64,000 bases of DNA from Tetraselmis striata. Taxonomy: Eukaryota; Chlorophyta; Chlorodendrophyceae; Chlorodendrales; Chlorodendraceae. Position numbers and translations under genes: made by a program. Below the pieces are notes generated by a model. That model had not been told where the DNA came from, did no database searches, and saw only the letters and a list, made by a program, of their open reading frames with translations. The stretch's first letter is position 1, and each line of letters starts with the position of its first letter. The DNA lies in the NCBI GenBank assembly GCA_006384855.1, contig VCJN01001848.1, positions 40,964-104,963 of the forward strand, in the 5' to 3' direction. This document shows, in pieces, positions 1 through 12,020 of this stretch.

Positions 1-477
1 CACCACCAACTGCTTCAAGACCGCGTCGCCAAGGCGGAGTCCGCCGTGCATGCGCACTTCGCGACGCCCGCCGCCTGTGTTCATGCCGCTAGCCAGCCAA
101 ACCACGCGCCCGCCGCTGCTACCGTTGCCGCTCCGCCTGCCAATTTTTGCCAATTCGCCAATTTCCTGCCAAGCGTGGTCCGGACGACAAGGCGCGTTCG
201 TCGAAACCGTCAATAAGGCACCGAAAGGTACTAGCGGGATCACTTACATTTGGATGGACGCACTCACGGGGCCATATCCACGCCCGCCACGCCTACGAGG
301 ACTCGGTTATGCAAGCCAAGGTCGACGCCCGCCTACATGCGCGCCCTTACCCCCTCGTTCGCGATTTCGTTGAGCGCCTCACCGATATGTCATGGGTAAG
401 CCCGATAATCTAGACCCGACCTTACAGTAGTTGAGTCAATCGTTACCGCTACGTCCTCATTCGCCTCGCAGCACGAC

Positions 478-698
478 GACGACCTCGTCGTCGCCAACCA
501 CAAATTTGCGACCCACCGCTACGCGCAATTGCACATGGCCCACACCTACGCCAACCCTCGCCTAGTTTGGCAGTACCGAGTGAACGCCTCCCTGACGGAC
601 GACACAACGGATGACCCCGTCTCGGCCAAGGCCCTCAAGCTCGCAGAGAAGGGCGTCAAGCGCTTGACGGATATCGTACCGAGGTACAAGAACACGAT
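478..698 (+). pseudogene. Exon-like coding fragment, unrecognised
   Basis: An open frame runs from a possible acceptor (cctcgcag just upstream) through residues such as HMAHTYANPRLVWQYRV and LAEKGVKRLTDIVPRYKN. The composition looks like real protein, with balanced charge and no low complexity. It leads directly into the dispersed repeat that starts near 690. The fragment is cut by stops and I do not recognise a domain. Because it abuts a sequence present again at 54.4-54.7 kb, it is more likely the end of a transposon-encoded protein than a host exon. Confidence 0.25.
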
Positions 699-1120
699 TT
701 TATTTCGAACAGCCCTCGCGAGTTGGCTGCCCCCCTCCGAGTCGTGCACACCCCCTCCCCACCCGTAGGCGGGTCTCGGAGAGGCCGACCCAAGAACGAG
801 GTCGTACATGCAATATTTTCAACAGCCCCCCGTACATGTCTGCTGCCCGGGGGCGCTATAGGAGGCGCTACACCGGGACTACGAGTATTATTTGAAAAGC
901 CCCCCGTAGGGTTCCCTGGTTATTGCATGATCCAAGGACCCGCCACAACTGGCCACCCCGCTCAGTCCCCTGCCGCACCTAGCCTAGCCACGCACGGGTC
1001 TTAGGGGTTACCAACGCCAACCATGTGGAGGTGGGGATGGTGCCGCCAGGCGTGCCGCACCTAGGATCCTCCGCTCCTTGCTGTGGGCCGCTGCCTGGCG
1101 GCGGGCGCCGGCGGACCACA
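690..1120 (+). repeat. Dispersed degenerate coding repeat, copy 1
   Basis: This stretch is homologous, in inverted orientation, to 54405-54722. Shared landmarks are a block near cacgattttatttcgaaca, a block reading ggatcctccgct, and gggccgctgcctgg. The similarity is clearer after translation: both copies can encode PVG.P....I.G.A.TGH.AQ followed further on by GSS and CGPLPGGGR. Conservation at protein level in two stop-interrupted copies suggests a decayed mobile-element gene. The family is not identified. Confidence 0.5.
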
Positions 1121-1179
1121 CACAATATTGGCGGGAATCGGACATCGGCACGGGGCGCCATGGGGGCGGCGAGTTTACC

Positions 1180-1485
1180 GATTATCATGTGCATAAGCAC
1201 CGTCTGTCCCTATTGCCCAAGTCTCCGATAAGGTCACTTGCACGTCTAGGCCGACGACCTCGACACCTCATCGGGGGCGGTCACCGCTGGAAGGCTGCCC
1301 GTGCGGCGCGGATGAGGCAGCTGAAGAGGGCGATTTCGATTATCATGTGCATTAAGCACCGCCTGTCCCTATTGCCCAAGTCTCCGATAAGGCCCCTTGC
1401 ACGTCTAGGCCGACGACCTCGGGCACCTCGGGGGCGGTCACCGCTGAAGGCTGCCCGTGCGGCGTGCAGGCAGCTAAAGAGGGCA
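1180..1485 (+). repeat. Two-copy tandem duplication of about 150 bp
   Basis: The block beginning gattatcatgtgcat occurs at about 1180 and again at 1338. Each is followed by a run containing ccctattgcccaagtctccg and cacgtctaggccgacgacct. The copies differ by small indels and substitutions. No function is evident. Confidence 0.75.
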
Positions 1486-3703
1486 ATGCTCCCCTATTCC
1501 GAGGGAAGAGGGATTTTTAGTGTACACTAGAACACGCGAAGTCGGGTCTAATAACGTGGTTGCGGGGCACACACTGGGAGGAAGTATGGCTTGCAACATG
1601 CGAATGGCCACGCGGTCTTGAAGAACTCACTCCCCCCTACTTGTTCTCCTCGCCGCTCGTGACTCTAGTCGTTGTGAGGTGTTCCACTTCGAGTTGGGGA
1701 TCCGACTTCGCCATGAACCGCCCACTCGTACTTCCTTTTCAAGTCGTCGTCTTCCGGAGTTCTTGTTCCATGAAGCGACAACGCAAGGTCGCCCGGCCTA
1801 GTCCTAGTACGAGATTATGCTTGCGGGACAATTGTCTGCAGAGTAAGATAATACATCAAGCGGACGCTGGAGCGTATTATTCGAGATGAGCGTATTGAGA
1901 AATTCCACTATTTAAGGCGCACACTATTCCAAGTGTAACACCATGCCAACGCGAATGTCAGTAGAACACGCACGGTATATATTAAAGCGACATGTTGTGG
2001 AGGACACTTCCCGGCGCCTTGACGCACCTGATGTCACGAAACTATTCAACATTCGTATTCCTCCAAAACTTGTCATGCCTCTCCCCGCGCCCGATGCATG
2101 GACGGGATTGAGGTACGGACAGCCGCAAAAGCTCAGTGGTTAGCCGTTCTTGGACGGCCGTTCACCGTTTACATTGTCAAGCGCCGAGCCCCCCCCCCCC
2201 CCCCCCCCCCCCCCGCAATAGGGCCCAGCATCAAACGCCGACCCTTTCATGTTCGACACATATACGTTGTATGTATGCAACAACGAGGCCCGTGTCTCGG
2301 GATCCAATTCACCCCATATCCCATCGTTCCAAGCCGGAGATCGAGTAGACTTGCTGGAGGCCATGGGCAAGTGGATCGTAAAGAACGCCGACGTACGCCA
2401 CCCCCCATATACGATGTGCCTCCTACAGCTTTCCAGTCCTCACGTTAATATCCGCCTTGAATCTCTTCACATACCGTGCTCGCTTCCGAGATATGTGTAT
2501 CAAATCTTATTCTTGGCCAGCCCGTGAGCGACCGCCCCTTATTTGATGGCGATAGTCGATTTCCTTCCGAGCTGCCGGTCGAAAGGGCGAGTAGCGTCAG
2601 CACGGTGTGGCGAGCGACGGGACGAGTGTTGAAGTGTGTACACTTTATACCGTGAAACATGCCGTCTTCCTGACCACCGAAGGCCCGAGCACCTAGCCAA
2701 GCACCCCGGGCAATCCTATTGCGACCTTGCCCCATTCGCCAGCCCCGGGCAATACTTACTCCATTCCGGGCTAGCCACATCCGCCGCTCAATAAGGGCCA
2801 CAATCGGACCGGGCGAACGATCCGTGGGATGCCTCGAGGTCGTCGTCCTCGTTTGATTCGAGCACATCCCCGCCACCACATTCGTTGAGACTTGGGAGCA
2901 CCTCACCCCTCGGATGCGCTTCCGCCGGATCCGTGGCAGATCAACCAGGAAACATGATGGTAGACGAGATAGGTGACCATCAAACCTGTCGCTGGGGCGG
3001 CTGTCGTGTTGGCAGCCGGAAACGGGAAGTGTCGGGCGAGGAGGACTTGTTCGAATTTTTGAACAAGTGCCCCACCAACACGCCGCCGGGCGCGCGTGGA
3101 TCGAGCTCACGGCGCGCTTCAGGGCGATGTCGCAATGTAAATGTGGGGTGCATCAGCTCAAAATGCGCCCCATGTACTAAGTACGGGGCTGACGCGCCAT
3201 CCCGCGCCCGTAGAGCAGGGCAGAGGTTAAAAATATGGCTTTTGCGTGCCAACATTAAAACTTCATCCGTATATATTAATTTATTAATTAAATGTGTACA
3301 ATAATAGGAGAAACCGCCCCATAAACTAACAGTACTTTAGAACGGCATCGACATCATAATCAGCAGCATCATCCTCCGCGGCGCCGCCGCGTGCTAGCGG
3401 GAAATTGCGTGCCGGTCAGGTGCCCCGCCCGGGCCGGTGTCATCATCGCGTCGTCGCTGTCGCGCGTGCGCCCTGATGGCTTTATGCATCCCTATCGGCA
3501 ATTTGCTTTCAGCGAGCAGGGCCGCCGCCAACTTCCTTGGGACTTTTCGCTTCACTTCATATCGGGGCATAAACCCCTCCGCTGTGAAACGCGCGGCCCT
3601 CTGGCGTGAGTCTTGTCCCGCGCTCGGCGGCGCTATCTGCCGCTGGGAGGCTGCCCCCACCTGTCGGCCGTCGTCCCGCCGCGCACCGACTCCGGCCCTC
3701 AGC
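1486..3703. other. No assignable gene; short unassigned open frames
   Basis: Several short frames look protein-like: about 1670-1800 in the frame starting EVFHFELGIRL, 1943-2143, and 2249-2527 reading FDTYTLYVCNNEARV. None joins into a convincing spliced gene and no domain is recognised. A 26-nt poly-C tract lies inside. About 3260-3300 is AT-rich. The stretch may be decayed transposon sequence. Confidence 0.4.
2189..2214. repeat. Poly-C tract (26 nt)
   Basis: Uninterrupted run of C on the plus strand. It is one of about twenty similar C or G runs in the window. Confidence 0.95.
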
Positions 3704-4034
3704 ATGGCGGCGACGCAGCTGTCACGCGCAGAAGTCGTCTGTGGACGTGCTGCTGCTGCTGGCGGCGGGAGGGGAGCGGTCGCTGTTCATGGTAGGTTGT
3801 GCTCTCCATATGCGTGCTACCGTCCCCCCTCCCCCGTCCGCGCGCTGCCAAATTGGCCAAGGTGTGCCGTCAGCCAGCTCTGACCATGTTGGGTTGGGAA
3901 CTGGAGTGCCGGGCTCGGCAGGTAGCTGGTGATGGTGCGCCCAAATGTACTCAGCTCAGCATAGACAAGGGCGGCGTGCACTTGCACTGAGGGACTCTTC
4001 TCACATTCATCCTGGCCCTGCCGGGGGCGGAGCT

Positions 4035-4070
<36 letters not shown>

Positions 4071-5222
4071 GGGGGGGGGCGTGCATCGTCCCACATTGAT
4101 ATGCTGAGCAAGCGACCTTGCTGCCTGATATGTGCCAGTCGCCGGAGGTGATGGCTCTTGAAACGTTTGGTGCCCGAAAGATAGCTCCAATTATTCATCG
4201 ACTGCCGCCATTCCCAAAGCACAGCCCCGATGTATGCGGTACCTTTGATCGGCATCTGTTAGGCTCGTGGCATTTACATGGCAGCAACCGCCTTGTTCCC
4301 GGCCATTTGATGTGGCTGATGCAGGCCTGGTGCACAAGGCTCCCCGCATGTCCACGCCGCGCGCGCTCTGCGCAGGGCGCACGCGGCGGCCTGCCTGGCC
4401 GCCCGTGCGGCCAACGCCAAGGGCGCGCACTGCTCTTGCCGCGGCTGAGGATGATGGCTACGGGATGTACGTGCCCCCGGACGCACTTGGCGGGGACACC
4501 CCAGAGAACAAGGCAGCAAAGTCACTGGCTACGCTTATGACATACGTGTCTGTTCGCAGTAAGCGCTGCAGCCTCGGGAGCCTGTGCCTTCCGCAGATTT
4601 AGAGATGCTGTGTCGCTGTTGCTGTACTCACGGCGATGCTATGCTGTGCCGCAGTTGTGATGGAGCAGATGAGCGGCGACCGTCATCGATCGCCGGTGTA
4701 CAACAGACTGCGGGACTACATAAACGATGAGGCTCCGATACGAAACGGGAGGGAGTGGCTGGAGGGGCTGCTTCGCCACCCTGACAACGAAATGCGAATG
4801 GTTGGTCTGCGCATCATGGAGACCCAGGAGATCTACGTGGTACGCTCCTCCAGCGCCTCCCCACCACTGCCTCAGACCCCTCCACGCAGCGTAAGCGGGC
4901 AGCCTTGTGGCGTGGCACGGAAGTGGCCGGGGTGAGTCCTCAGCTTCATCCAACTGCCTGGACCACAACAGGATAAGGTGTTTGACTGGAAGGACGTCCA
5001 GGAGGCCACTCTGATCAAGGTCAAACAGGTGCGGTACATGAGCGTCGCGCGTTCCATCAGCAGCGGTGTGGGATGTGTATTCTGATGCGGTCATGCTGTG
5101 CTGCTGCGCTGCAGGATAACATTGTCATCAAGCGGGAGTGGATGATGGAATGCATGGCCACCGGGGATGACGCAGATAGCTGCGCGCCAAGGTGGCCGGG
5201 CGACGACGCCAACACCGTATAG
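3704..5222 (+). CDS. RBCX: RbcX-type RuBisCO assembly chaperone, chloroplast-targeted
   Basis: RbcX dimers bind the C-terminal tail of the RuBisCO large subunit during holoenzyme assembly in the chloroplast stroma. The model has five exons, 3704-3791, 4325-4558, 4655-4839, 4972-5028 and 5115-5222, all GT-AG and phase-consistent, giving 223 aa. The first about 70 residues are rich in Ala, Arg, Ser and Pro, as expected for a transit peptide. The RbcX core follows: GGDTPENKAAKSLATLMTYV, then SPVYNRLRDYINDEAPIRNG, EWLEGLLRH, LRIMETQEIY and NIVIKREWMMECM. This matches the order Y..F...DG..FL..L...RIM..R...N...RE of plant RbcX2 proteins. Exon 1 is the least certain part, since translation could instead start at 4348. 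Family placement is by motif only. A 33-nt poly-G tract lies in intron 1. Confidence 0.72.
4037..4079. repeat. Poly-G tract (33 G, A, 9 G)
   Basis: Long G homopolymer inside the first intron of the RbcX model, broken by a single A at 4070. Confidence 0.95.
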
Positions 5223-5617
5223 ACACAACGGCGGCACACCCTTGTAAACGAATGGCGCGCGGTTCACCGCCTGCAGGTCGCTTACATCGGGGTGCGGTAG
5301 TGGCCTAACTGGCATAACACCAAAGCAACCTGTGTGCCTGCGAACGTGAACTCGATAAGAACGGGGGCAAAGGGATATATCCCTGGGCGAAGCCGTACTT
5401 CACCTGCAGGAAAATGTCATAACAAAGGTAAATAAAATACGGCGGCACTGTCACTGAGAATATGAAGAAATATAACCATTTCGAATGTTTCACATGCCCA
5501 TCACAATATCGCAAATTGTAATAGATAAATCCGTCACAGTTTTTCGCAGGTTAAGTACAGCTTTGCCCACCAGTATGCAGAGACCTGACCCTATGGATGT
5601 GTGTGTCAGGAATCAAC

Positions 5618-5870
5618 GGGCCTCGTTGTCGGTTTGCTGGGTAGAGCTGAAGTCTCTCGTGCAAGAGGTCCCAGGTTTCATTCCTAGTGAGGGCACTATC
5701 GACTCGGGCGTGTCCCGGATCTATCTTGTTGATGGATTACCATTCAGGGTTGGAATGAGGCGATGACCGAATTGCTATGGCCGACCTACGACCGCCGCTG
5801 GCGCAAGAGGTCAACTGCTGGGGCAACCTGGACGGATGACCCAGGCGACCTGAACTTCAAGTGAAGTAAA
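5618..5870 (+). mobile_element. tRNA-derived SINE, older copy
   Basis: The head resembles a tRNA gene, with an A-box-like GCTGGGTAGAGC and a degenerate B-box GGTTTCATTCC at 5674-5684. The body (gggcgtgtcccgg, gggttggaatgaggcgatg, gacctacgac, gaggtcaactgctgggg) is shared with the copy at 50181-50428. A head with pol III boxes plus a conserved unrelated body, in two unlinked copies, is the signature of a SINE. This copy is more diverged in its B-box. Confidence 0.7.
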
Positions 5871-6738
5871 ATAACTTTACACAAGTGAATTTGATTACGT
5901 AACTTGACGTAAAATTCAGCAACTTTAAGCAAACTTGTCACTTTACGTTAACAGTTTACTTTTACTGTACTTTACCTAAATAGAATAACCGTCAGGTAAC
6001 TTTTGCCTGATGCTACTTGAGATTTCCCATCCTCTGCTGAGAAGTATTGTTCGACACCACTTGCTACGGTGATGACTTACTGACGTGGTTGACGAAGTTG
6101 TCGAAATGGAAAGGGTCCTGATGCAGCGACTGGCGAGCAAGGATTACCGGCAGTCTCTAGCTGTAGCCAATATACAGTGGTATGTATCAAGCATCGTCGC
6201 GTCAACATTGCCTGCCTGGAAGCGGCAACGGTGCATGTGAGCGCACAATTCACTTAGCAGCCCATCACCGCATCTAGCCCTACCAATACGGTTGATAGAT
6301 GATGATCATTTAGGTGATAATCTGATTATACCTCTTGCAGCTAGCGCTTGCGGTAACAGATGATGACGATGATCATGGGTTATATATACATATAACCCAC
6401 TGCGTCTATTATCCGCATGGTACTTCCAGTGGTGTACTTCGGTGATGTGGCCACGGCATGGCTTTCTATCATGCTATAGAGTAGCCTACCCTATTGGATG
6501 CCATATGTTAAGGGATTTTCCCTAATTGAGGCACGAGACAGCAACCGCAGGCGCTTTCGCTTGATTGCGGTGCCACGCCTAGGCTTGTCCACTTATCCTA
6601 ACAGGTATTTAGGGATTGGAAGAGTGTAAGTCGTACACCCATCAAGCAGCAATGTGTTTCACATTGTGTATTCACACAGGAGCTGGACTGTATTTAAGGG
6701 AGCAAACCTGATATGCTGCTGGCTCCAGAACAGGGTTG

Positions 6739-6775
<37 letters not shown>

Positions 6776-8037
6776 CCTGTGAACAGCAATCACGCACTTT
6801 ACAGATTAAGCTTGTTCTGAAAGACCGAAAGTGTGACCACGACGACGACGTATTCGGTTTTATTTCGCTCTCTTTGTGTTGAAACCTGCAAGGCGCTATA
6901 CAATATTCTTCTATTCTCTGTTGTTATCTGTGTTTGAGTTGTTATTGGGGATTTCACCTTGACATGCTTGTCTAAAAGTGGGAACAATTGCCGGAAACCA
7001 TTGTACAGTAATAACTGACAGTGTGTTTATGATTTGTCGTCATCATTTCGTATAGTTCTTTCGTAATGCGTTCGTTGCTCCCTTGTACCACAGCGGCAGT
7101 ATCAGGAGAATGATGACCGCTACCGTCGCGGATGAAGGGGGCGACAAATAATGTGACAAGCGTGACATCCGCCGGCGGTGGGCTGGTGTGCTGGGTGTAC
7201 TTGCAGACGGGCCACTCATACTTGGTGCCTGCTCCCACAAGTGCCACAAGTGCCACGCTTGACGACCCATTTCAGAGCATTGTTTAAACGTTTCAATCAC
7301 AGTAGGGGCATTTAAGTGCACGCCATTTCCGTGCAACTCGATCGACCCACGATAAGTCGCTATATGAGCACTTAGCCATGCACTACTATATAAAAGGTTC
7401 GCCCCACGGCAAGGAGGCCGCGAAAAGCCCTACTGCTTGAGCATGCACCAATAATAACAGTAAAAAATGTGCCATGATTTTGCTCCAAAATAAATGGAGC
7501 CGATACATAGGGCTTGTCCCGTACTTTGAATCAACTTGTTTCAGTGCCCTGCACTCGCGGTTGATAGTTGGCACAGCAATGCCGACGTCGTATTAGTACG
7601 GCGGCAAAGTGTGGCTCATGGGTATGGCATTGGTGGCGCAATTTCTGGTTTTGTAGCGCCATCGCCACACACAATGCTTGGGCATAAATGAAAGTGTTCA
7701 TGGCACGGCTATGCGATGCGGAAAAAATGGGTCTAACGCGCTATCACAGCATTAGCCCCAAGCTGCGCGACCTTTGGAAATATGCATGCCGCGGGCACGG
7801 CCTCAATGAAACCACTGACATGGGCATGTGGGTTGCAACCCCGTACTTGTGTGGAGAGGTGTACGACTGCGCTAGTGTTACTGCCCTGCTGTACTAGCGC
7901 ATTTGTACACCCCTCATCATGCTGCTGCTTGTGCAACTATACTATACTACGAGTAGTAGTAGTAGTAGTAGTATATTAGCATCATCATAAGTATTCGTAG
8001 CGCAGGAAAAAGTAGCAACCATGTAAGGGCTACTAGC
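5871..8037. other. Intergenic, AT-richer, no gene seen
   Basis: About 5865-6000 is AT-rich with repeated actttac words. A perfect dinucleotide (AC)16 lies at about 6741-6773. A short AGT/TAG triplet repeat is near 7950-7975. Open frames here are short and lack recognisable motifs. Confidence 0.5.
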
Positions 8038-8040
8038 TAA

Positions 8041-8073
8041 GGCCATTCCGACAAAATGACCTGGTTTAGGTCA
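8041..8073 (+). repeat. Left terminal inverted repeat of Harbinger-like element
   Basis: 33-bp terminus starting GGCCATTCCG and ending GGTTTAGGTCA. It pairs with 19041-19073 in inverted orientation with two mismatches, and TAA precedes it. Confidence 0.85.
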
Positions 8074-8574
8074 CACCCCCCTCCATTTTGAGCCCCCCTC
8101 CGGTTTGTTTGTAAGCATTTTCTAGTACTTTATGTACTGCGGCACACTATGTAATTCATTTTGACATGTGGCATGCACTTCCAACAACAACGCGATGCAC
8201 CATGCCTCTCCCCCACCCCAACTGCCTATGGTAAGCCACCAACATGCGGAGGGGGTGGGAAAATTTTGAGAGAACAAGCGTTGAGTGGTGCCCCGGCGAC
8301 CCAGTAGAGAGCACCTGGCTGTGCTGCGGGCTTGGTGCGGCTGTTGTAGTGCTGGTTTTGGATACTAGCTCTGTTGAGAGTCGTCCTGGCAACGCACGAG
8401 CGGTCGTGCGGTGCGCTGCGGTGGTCGTTTCATCATTTCATGTATTTAATTCTTGATTTCGCAGCAAATTTAGCGTGCAACACGCATCGCCGCTTGCTGC
8501 CGCCGAGCTGCTGCCCCGCCAGCCCTTTGCACATGCCGACAGCATACCTACTGGCGCAAGTGATGTCCCGGCGA

Positions 8575-9938
8575 CGCATCGGCCGTGCGGTGCTCTGCGG
8601 TGACGGTTTCAACACTGGTTTCGGAGCAGTATTTGGAGCGGCGTTGTGCTGCCCGGCGAGCATTCCGTGTATGGCGGCCCTAGCCCGTCCCCCCCCCCCC
8701 CCCCCCCACCAAACTGTTTGTATGTGCTGATAGGTAGTCATATATATAGTCTAGCGATCCCCAGCGCGAGAACAGATTCTGCGCACTCTAGGGTCGGTGG
8801 CATACATGCACTGCCATATTGACTGTGCGGTAAAAACTGCGGTGTACGCTACGAAGGGGCAGCAAATATACACTCGGATAGCAATCGCCACGTTTCGAGC
8901 TGCAAATCGCACCATGTGCTGGCTCTATATAGTCCACTTTGCCACCATGATTTGAGCTGGAATAGCCACCATACTGCGCAGCGTCCGGGCGTTGCGACGA
9001 CGGTTTCAACATTGATTTCAGAGCATTATTTGGAGCTGCGTTGTTCCTTGCGAGCATTCCGTGTGTGGGGGGCCTAGCTTCCCCGCCCAAACTGGTTGTA
9101 TGTGCTGATATGTGGTCATATAAATAGTTTAGCGATCCCCAGCGCGAGAACAGATTCTGCGCACTCTAGGCTTGGTGGTATACATGCACTGCCATATTGA
9201 CTGTGCGGTAAACATTGCGGTGTACGCTGGGGAGCGGCAACAAATATATACTCGGGTAGCAATCGCAACGTTTCGAGCTGCAAATCACACCATGTGCTGG
9301 CTATACATAGTCCACTATGCTACCATGATTTGAGCTGGAATAGCCACCATATTGGGCAGCGTCCGGGCGTTGCGGCGACGGTGTCAGCACTGGTTTCGGA
9401 GCATTATTTGGAGCTGCGTTGTTCCTGGCGAGCATTCCGTGTGTGGGGGCCCTAGCTTCCCCGCCCAAATAGTTTGTATGTGCTGATATGTAGTCGTCAT
9501 ATATATAGTCTAGCGATCCCTAGCGCGAGAACCGATCACGCGCACTTTATAGTTGGTGGCATACACGCACTGCCGTATTGTGCGGTAAACACTGCGGTGT
9601 ACGCTACGGAGCGGCAGCAAATATATACTCGGATAGCAATCGCCACGTTTCGAGTTGCAAATCACACCATGTGCTGGCTATACATAGTCCACTATGCTAC
9701 TGTGATTTGAGCTGGAATAGCCACCATATTGGACAGCATCCGGACGTTGCGGCGACGATTTCAACACTGGTTTCGGAGCATTATTTGGAGCTTCGTTGTT
9801 CCCGGCGAGCATTCCGTGTGTGGGGGCCCTAGCTCCCCCCCCCCAAACTGGTTATATGTGTTGGTATGTAGTCATATATATAGTCTAGCGATCCCCAGCG
9901 CAAGAACCGATCATGCGCACTTTAGAGTTGGTGGTATA
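8575..9938 (+). repeat. 378-bp satellite array, left part
   Basis: Tandem units recur with a period near 378 bp. The landmark ctagcgatcc appears at about 8751, 9129, 9510 and 9885. Each unit also contains tttcgagctgcaaatc, gcagcgtccgggcgttg and gagcattccgtgt. The fifth unit is split by the CACTA insertion and resumes at 17590. The array lies wholly inside the Harbinger-like element. Units carry short open frames that shift between copies, so coding is unlikely. Confidence 0.9.
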
Positions 9939-9941
9939 CAT

Positions 9942-9963
9942 CACTGTGAGATTCAGATGTGAC
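9942..9963 (+). repeat. Left TIR of CACTA-like element
   Basis: 22-bp terminus starting CACTGTGAG, an exact inverted match to 17568-17589. The target duplication CAT is at 9939-9941. Confidence 0.92.
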
Positions 9964-10200
9964 GTAAATGTGCCCTACTGGTGACGAACGACGACATACG
10001 GGGACGATACGGGACGGACGAGGGACGTGGATTTCATACCCAGTAGCGACGACTATCGCGCGCGACCTGTAAAGTACTATATGAATTTCTCGTTTCCATA
10101 ATTTCATCAAATTGATATGCGCACGCGGGCTCGCGTGTCGCCCGCCGACGCGGAGCACCCGGGCTAAGTACAGGCGGATGTACGCACTCATTGCACATCG

Positions 10201-10260
10201 CCGCACATCGCTGACCGCACATCGCTGACCGCTGACCCCGCGGTGTGCGGCGATGTGCGG
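10201..10260. repeat. Subterminal inverted repeat with internal direct repeats
   Basis: CCGCACATCG at 10201-10210 is exactly complementary to 10251-10260. Between them ccgcacatcgctgac is repeated. This could form a hairpin near the left end of the CACTA element, where subterminal transposase-binding repeats are usual in the superfamily. Confidence 0.6.
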
Positions 10261-10539
10261 CACGACGGGCGGAGGTGTGGGCGGATGTAGGTGGTACGGT
10301 AGGTGGTAGGCGGTAGGTGGTGTTCGTAGGTGCGCGTTTTAATGCAGCCGCCCTAACTGCTGATGATTGTGTAACGCCCCAGCACGCGCACGAAGTACGG
10401 GGTCGCCTCACGGTCACCGCCGCTCACCGTTGAATCAAGCGCGGACAGCCGCGCACTCGCATCTGTGTTGCCTGCCGGTGGTGGGTTACATCCACCCCAA
10501 CTCTCAACCCCCCCCCCCCCCCCGCGCGCGGCAGCAGGC

Positions 10540-10956
10540 ATGCCGGCAAAGGGATGGATAGCGAGTGTGTCGAAGGATGGCGTTTACACATGCAAGCACT
10601 GCCACGGCATCGTGACGGGTAGTAGTGAAAGGACGGCGCGAGAGCGGCACTTCCTAAAATTCCCGAACTGTAGCCACTCGTTGAAGCGTGCGGCTAAGTT
10701 GCGCCGCAAGGCCGCCTTATCACAAGCAGCAGCAGCAGGGGCGGCAGCAGCAGCAGCAGCAACAGCAGCAACAAGCGCGGCAGCAGGAGTAGCTGCAGCC
10801 GTCGGAAACGGCCCGCCGGCGCCGGTCTCGGACGACGGCGGCTCGAAGGTGGACGATGTGATGGGCGTGGGGGAGGACCCCGTTGGCGAAGACGGTATGG
10901 ACATCGACGCGCCTGCGTGGCCGCCGGCGGGCGTCGAACCCGCGATGAGGGCGTGA
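10540..10956 (+). CDS. Transposon ORF with BED-like zinc finger and Ala-rich linker
   Basis: The start at 10540 follows a poly-C tract and yields 138 aa. Residues 17-46 contain CKHC, a spacer, then H and later C and H (RERHFLKFPNCSH). This resembles BED-type or similar DNA-binding fingers found in transposon proteins. A long Ala-rich stretch (about 60-95) and an acidic segment follow. The ORF sits inside the CACTA element and is probably the N-terminal exon of a larger gene. I could not find a phase-compatible intron into the Tudor-like ORF just downstream. Zinc binding is inferred from spacing only. Confidence 0.4.
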   Translation: MPAKGWIASVSKDGVYTCKHCHGIVTGSSERTARERHFLKFPNCSHSLKRAAKLRRKAALSQAAAAGAAAAAAATAATSAAAGVAAAVGNGPPAPVSDDGGSKVDDVMGVGEDPVGEDGMDIDAPAWPPAGVEPAMRA

Positions 10957-11418
10957 TATGGAAAGGCGATCCCGGCGACTTCTACATGAAGGTCATCGCC
11001 AAGAAGTTCCGGGGAGTATGGCACTACGGCGTGATAACCGGCGTCGTTACCGAGTGGGTGTTGGAGGACTACGGCGGGGCGACCCAGTGGCGCGCTGTTT
11101 TCGAGGACGGTGACATTGTGGACCTTCTGCGTTCAGAGGTGAGTGGGCCCGGCCTGCGTGCTGGTGGCACCACTCAACTGCGGTTGTATGGAATCACACG
11201 CACCCGCCCGGTCGGCGTGGCAGGTTGTGGAGGCTATGGCGGCTGCCCAGGAGCACCCCCCTGTGGATGCGGACGGGGAGGCTCGCTTGGTAACCGTCCA
11301 TGAAGGCGATGACTTGTCCAGTGAATCACGCACCTTGCCCGGCGTGCGTTCAACACAACCCGGCTGGCGGAGGCCAAGCAGAACACTGGCTGCCATGGCG
11401 TGTGCCATGTGCATGTAG
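10950..11418 (+). CDS. Tudor/Agenet-like domain ORF in CACTA element
   Basis: The first exon (to 11138) encodes FYMKVIAKKFRGVWHYGVIT, then WRAVFEDGDIVDLL. This is the pattern G..V.K.F....Y.G.V...W..V.YEDGD.EDL seen in plant Tudor/Agenet-like modules. A canonical GT-AG intron 11139-11223 (phase 0) joins it to VVEAMAAAQEHPPVD and onward to a stop at 11418. The upstream boundary is unresolved. Tudor-like modules typically bind modified histone tails, which would suit chromatin targeting by a transposon, but that is inference. Alternatively it may be a captured host fragment. Confidence 0.45.
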
Positions 11419-12020
11419 TCCTGGGCTATGTCAGCATGATCAACCTCTTCCCCCTCGCGCCGTTCCACCTGTTTTTTTTTGGCTTGGGAAGGGACTTCTG
11501 GAGGAAATTTGTCACCGTGCAGGGCCACATTGGATTCCGAGCTATGAAGCAGGAAGACCGGCGCCAGGCTTTAGTCCCGATACCCAGCAACTTTGAACGC
11601 GGGTTGCGCCCTTCGTTTGCAGTGTCCAAGAATCGAAAGGTACCCCCCCCCCCCCCCCCCCCCCCCGGGCGTGGGCGTGGGCGTGGGCGTGGGCGTGACG
11701 GCATTCCCCTCCATGACTGCAGGGTCAGGCAAGGTGACGGTGCAGTCCGGCTGGGTCATGGAGGACTGCTTGCACCCCATGGAAACGTTTTCCATTCTTA
11801 ACGCCGGTCCGCTGCTCGAGGAGGCCCGGGTGAAGGCGATCATGACCGAGAAGGAGCTTCGCGTCCCGAGGCGGTGCTTGGGCACATGTACAAGCGCATG
11901 CAAGGAGCTGCGTGGTTCGTCACGCGGTGGGGGTTGCAGAATGTGGTGACGGAGGAGGACGGCCCCGAGCGCAAGGCGCAGGTGGACGCGCTCACTAGGG
12001 AGGGGAGGACTCGATACCCA
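11419..12020 (+). other. CACTA interior: exon-like frames, no assigned product
   Basis: Protein-like frames occur at about 11470-11640 (DFWRKFVTVQGHIGFRAM) and 11700-11990 (SGKVTVQSGWVMEDCLHP; HMYKRMQGAAWFVTRWGLQ). They are interrupted by a 24-nt poly-C tract at 11643-11666 that begins just after a gt dinucleotide. They may be further exons of the transposon gene. Frames do not join uniquely. Confidence 0.35.

Noticed and set aside
10540..11418. Joining the zinc-finger ORF and the Tudor-like ORF as one spliced gene
   Set aside because: The GT-AG pair tested between them (donor at 10895, acceptor before 10950) gives a phase mismatch. Kept as separate entries.
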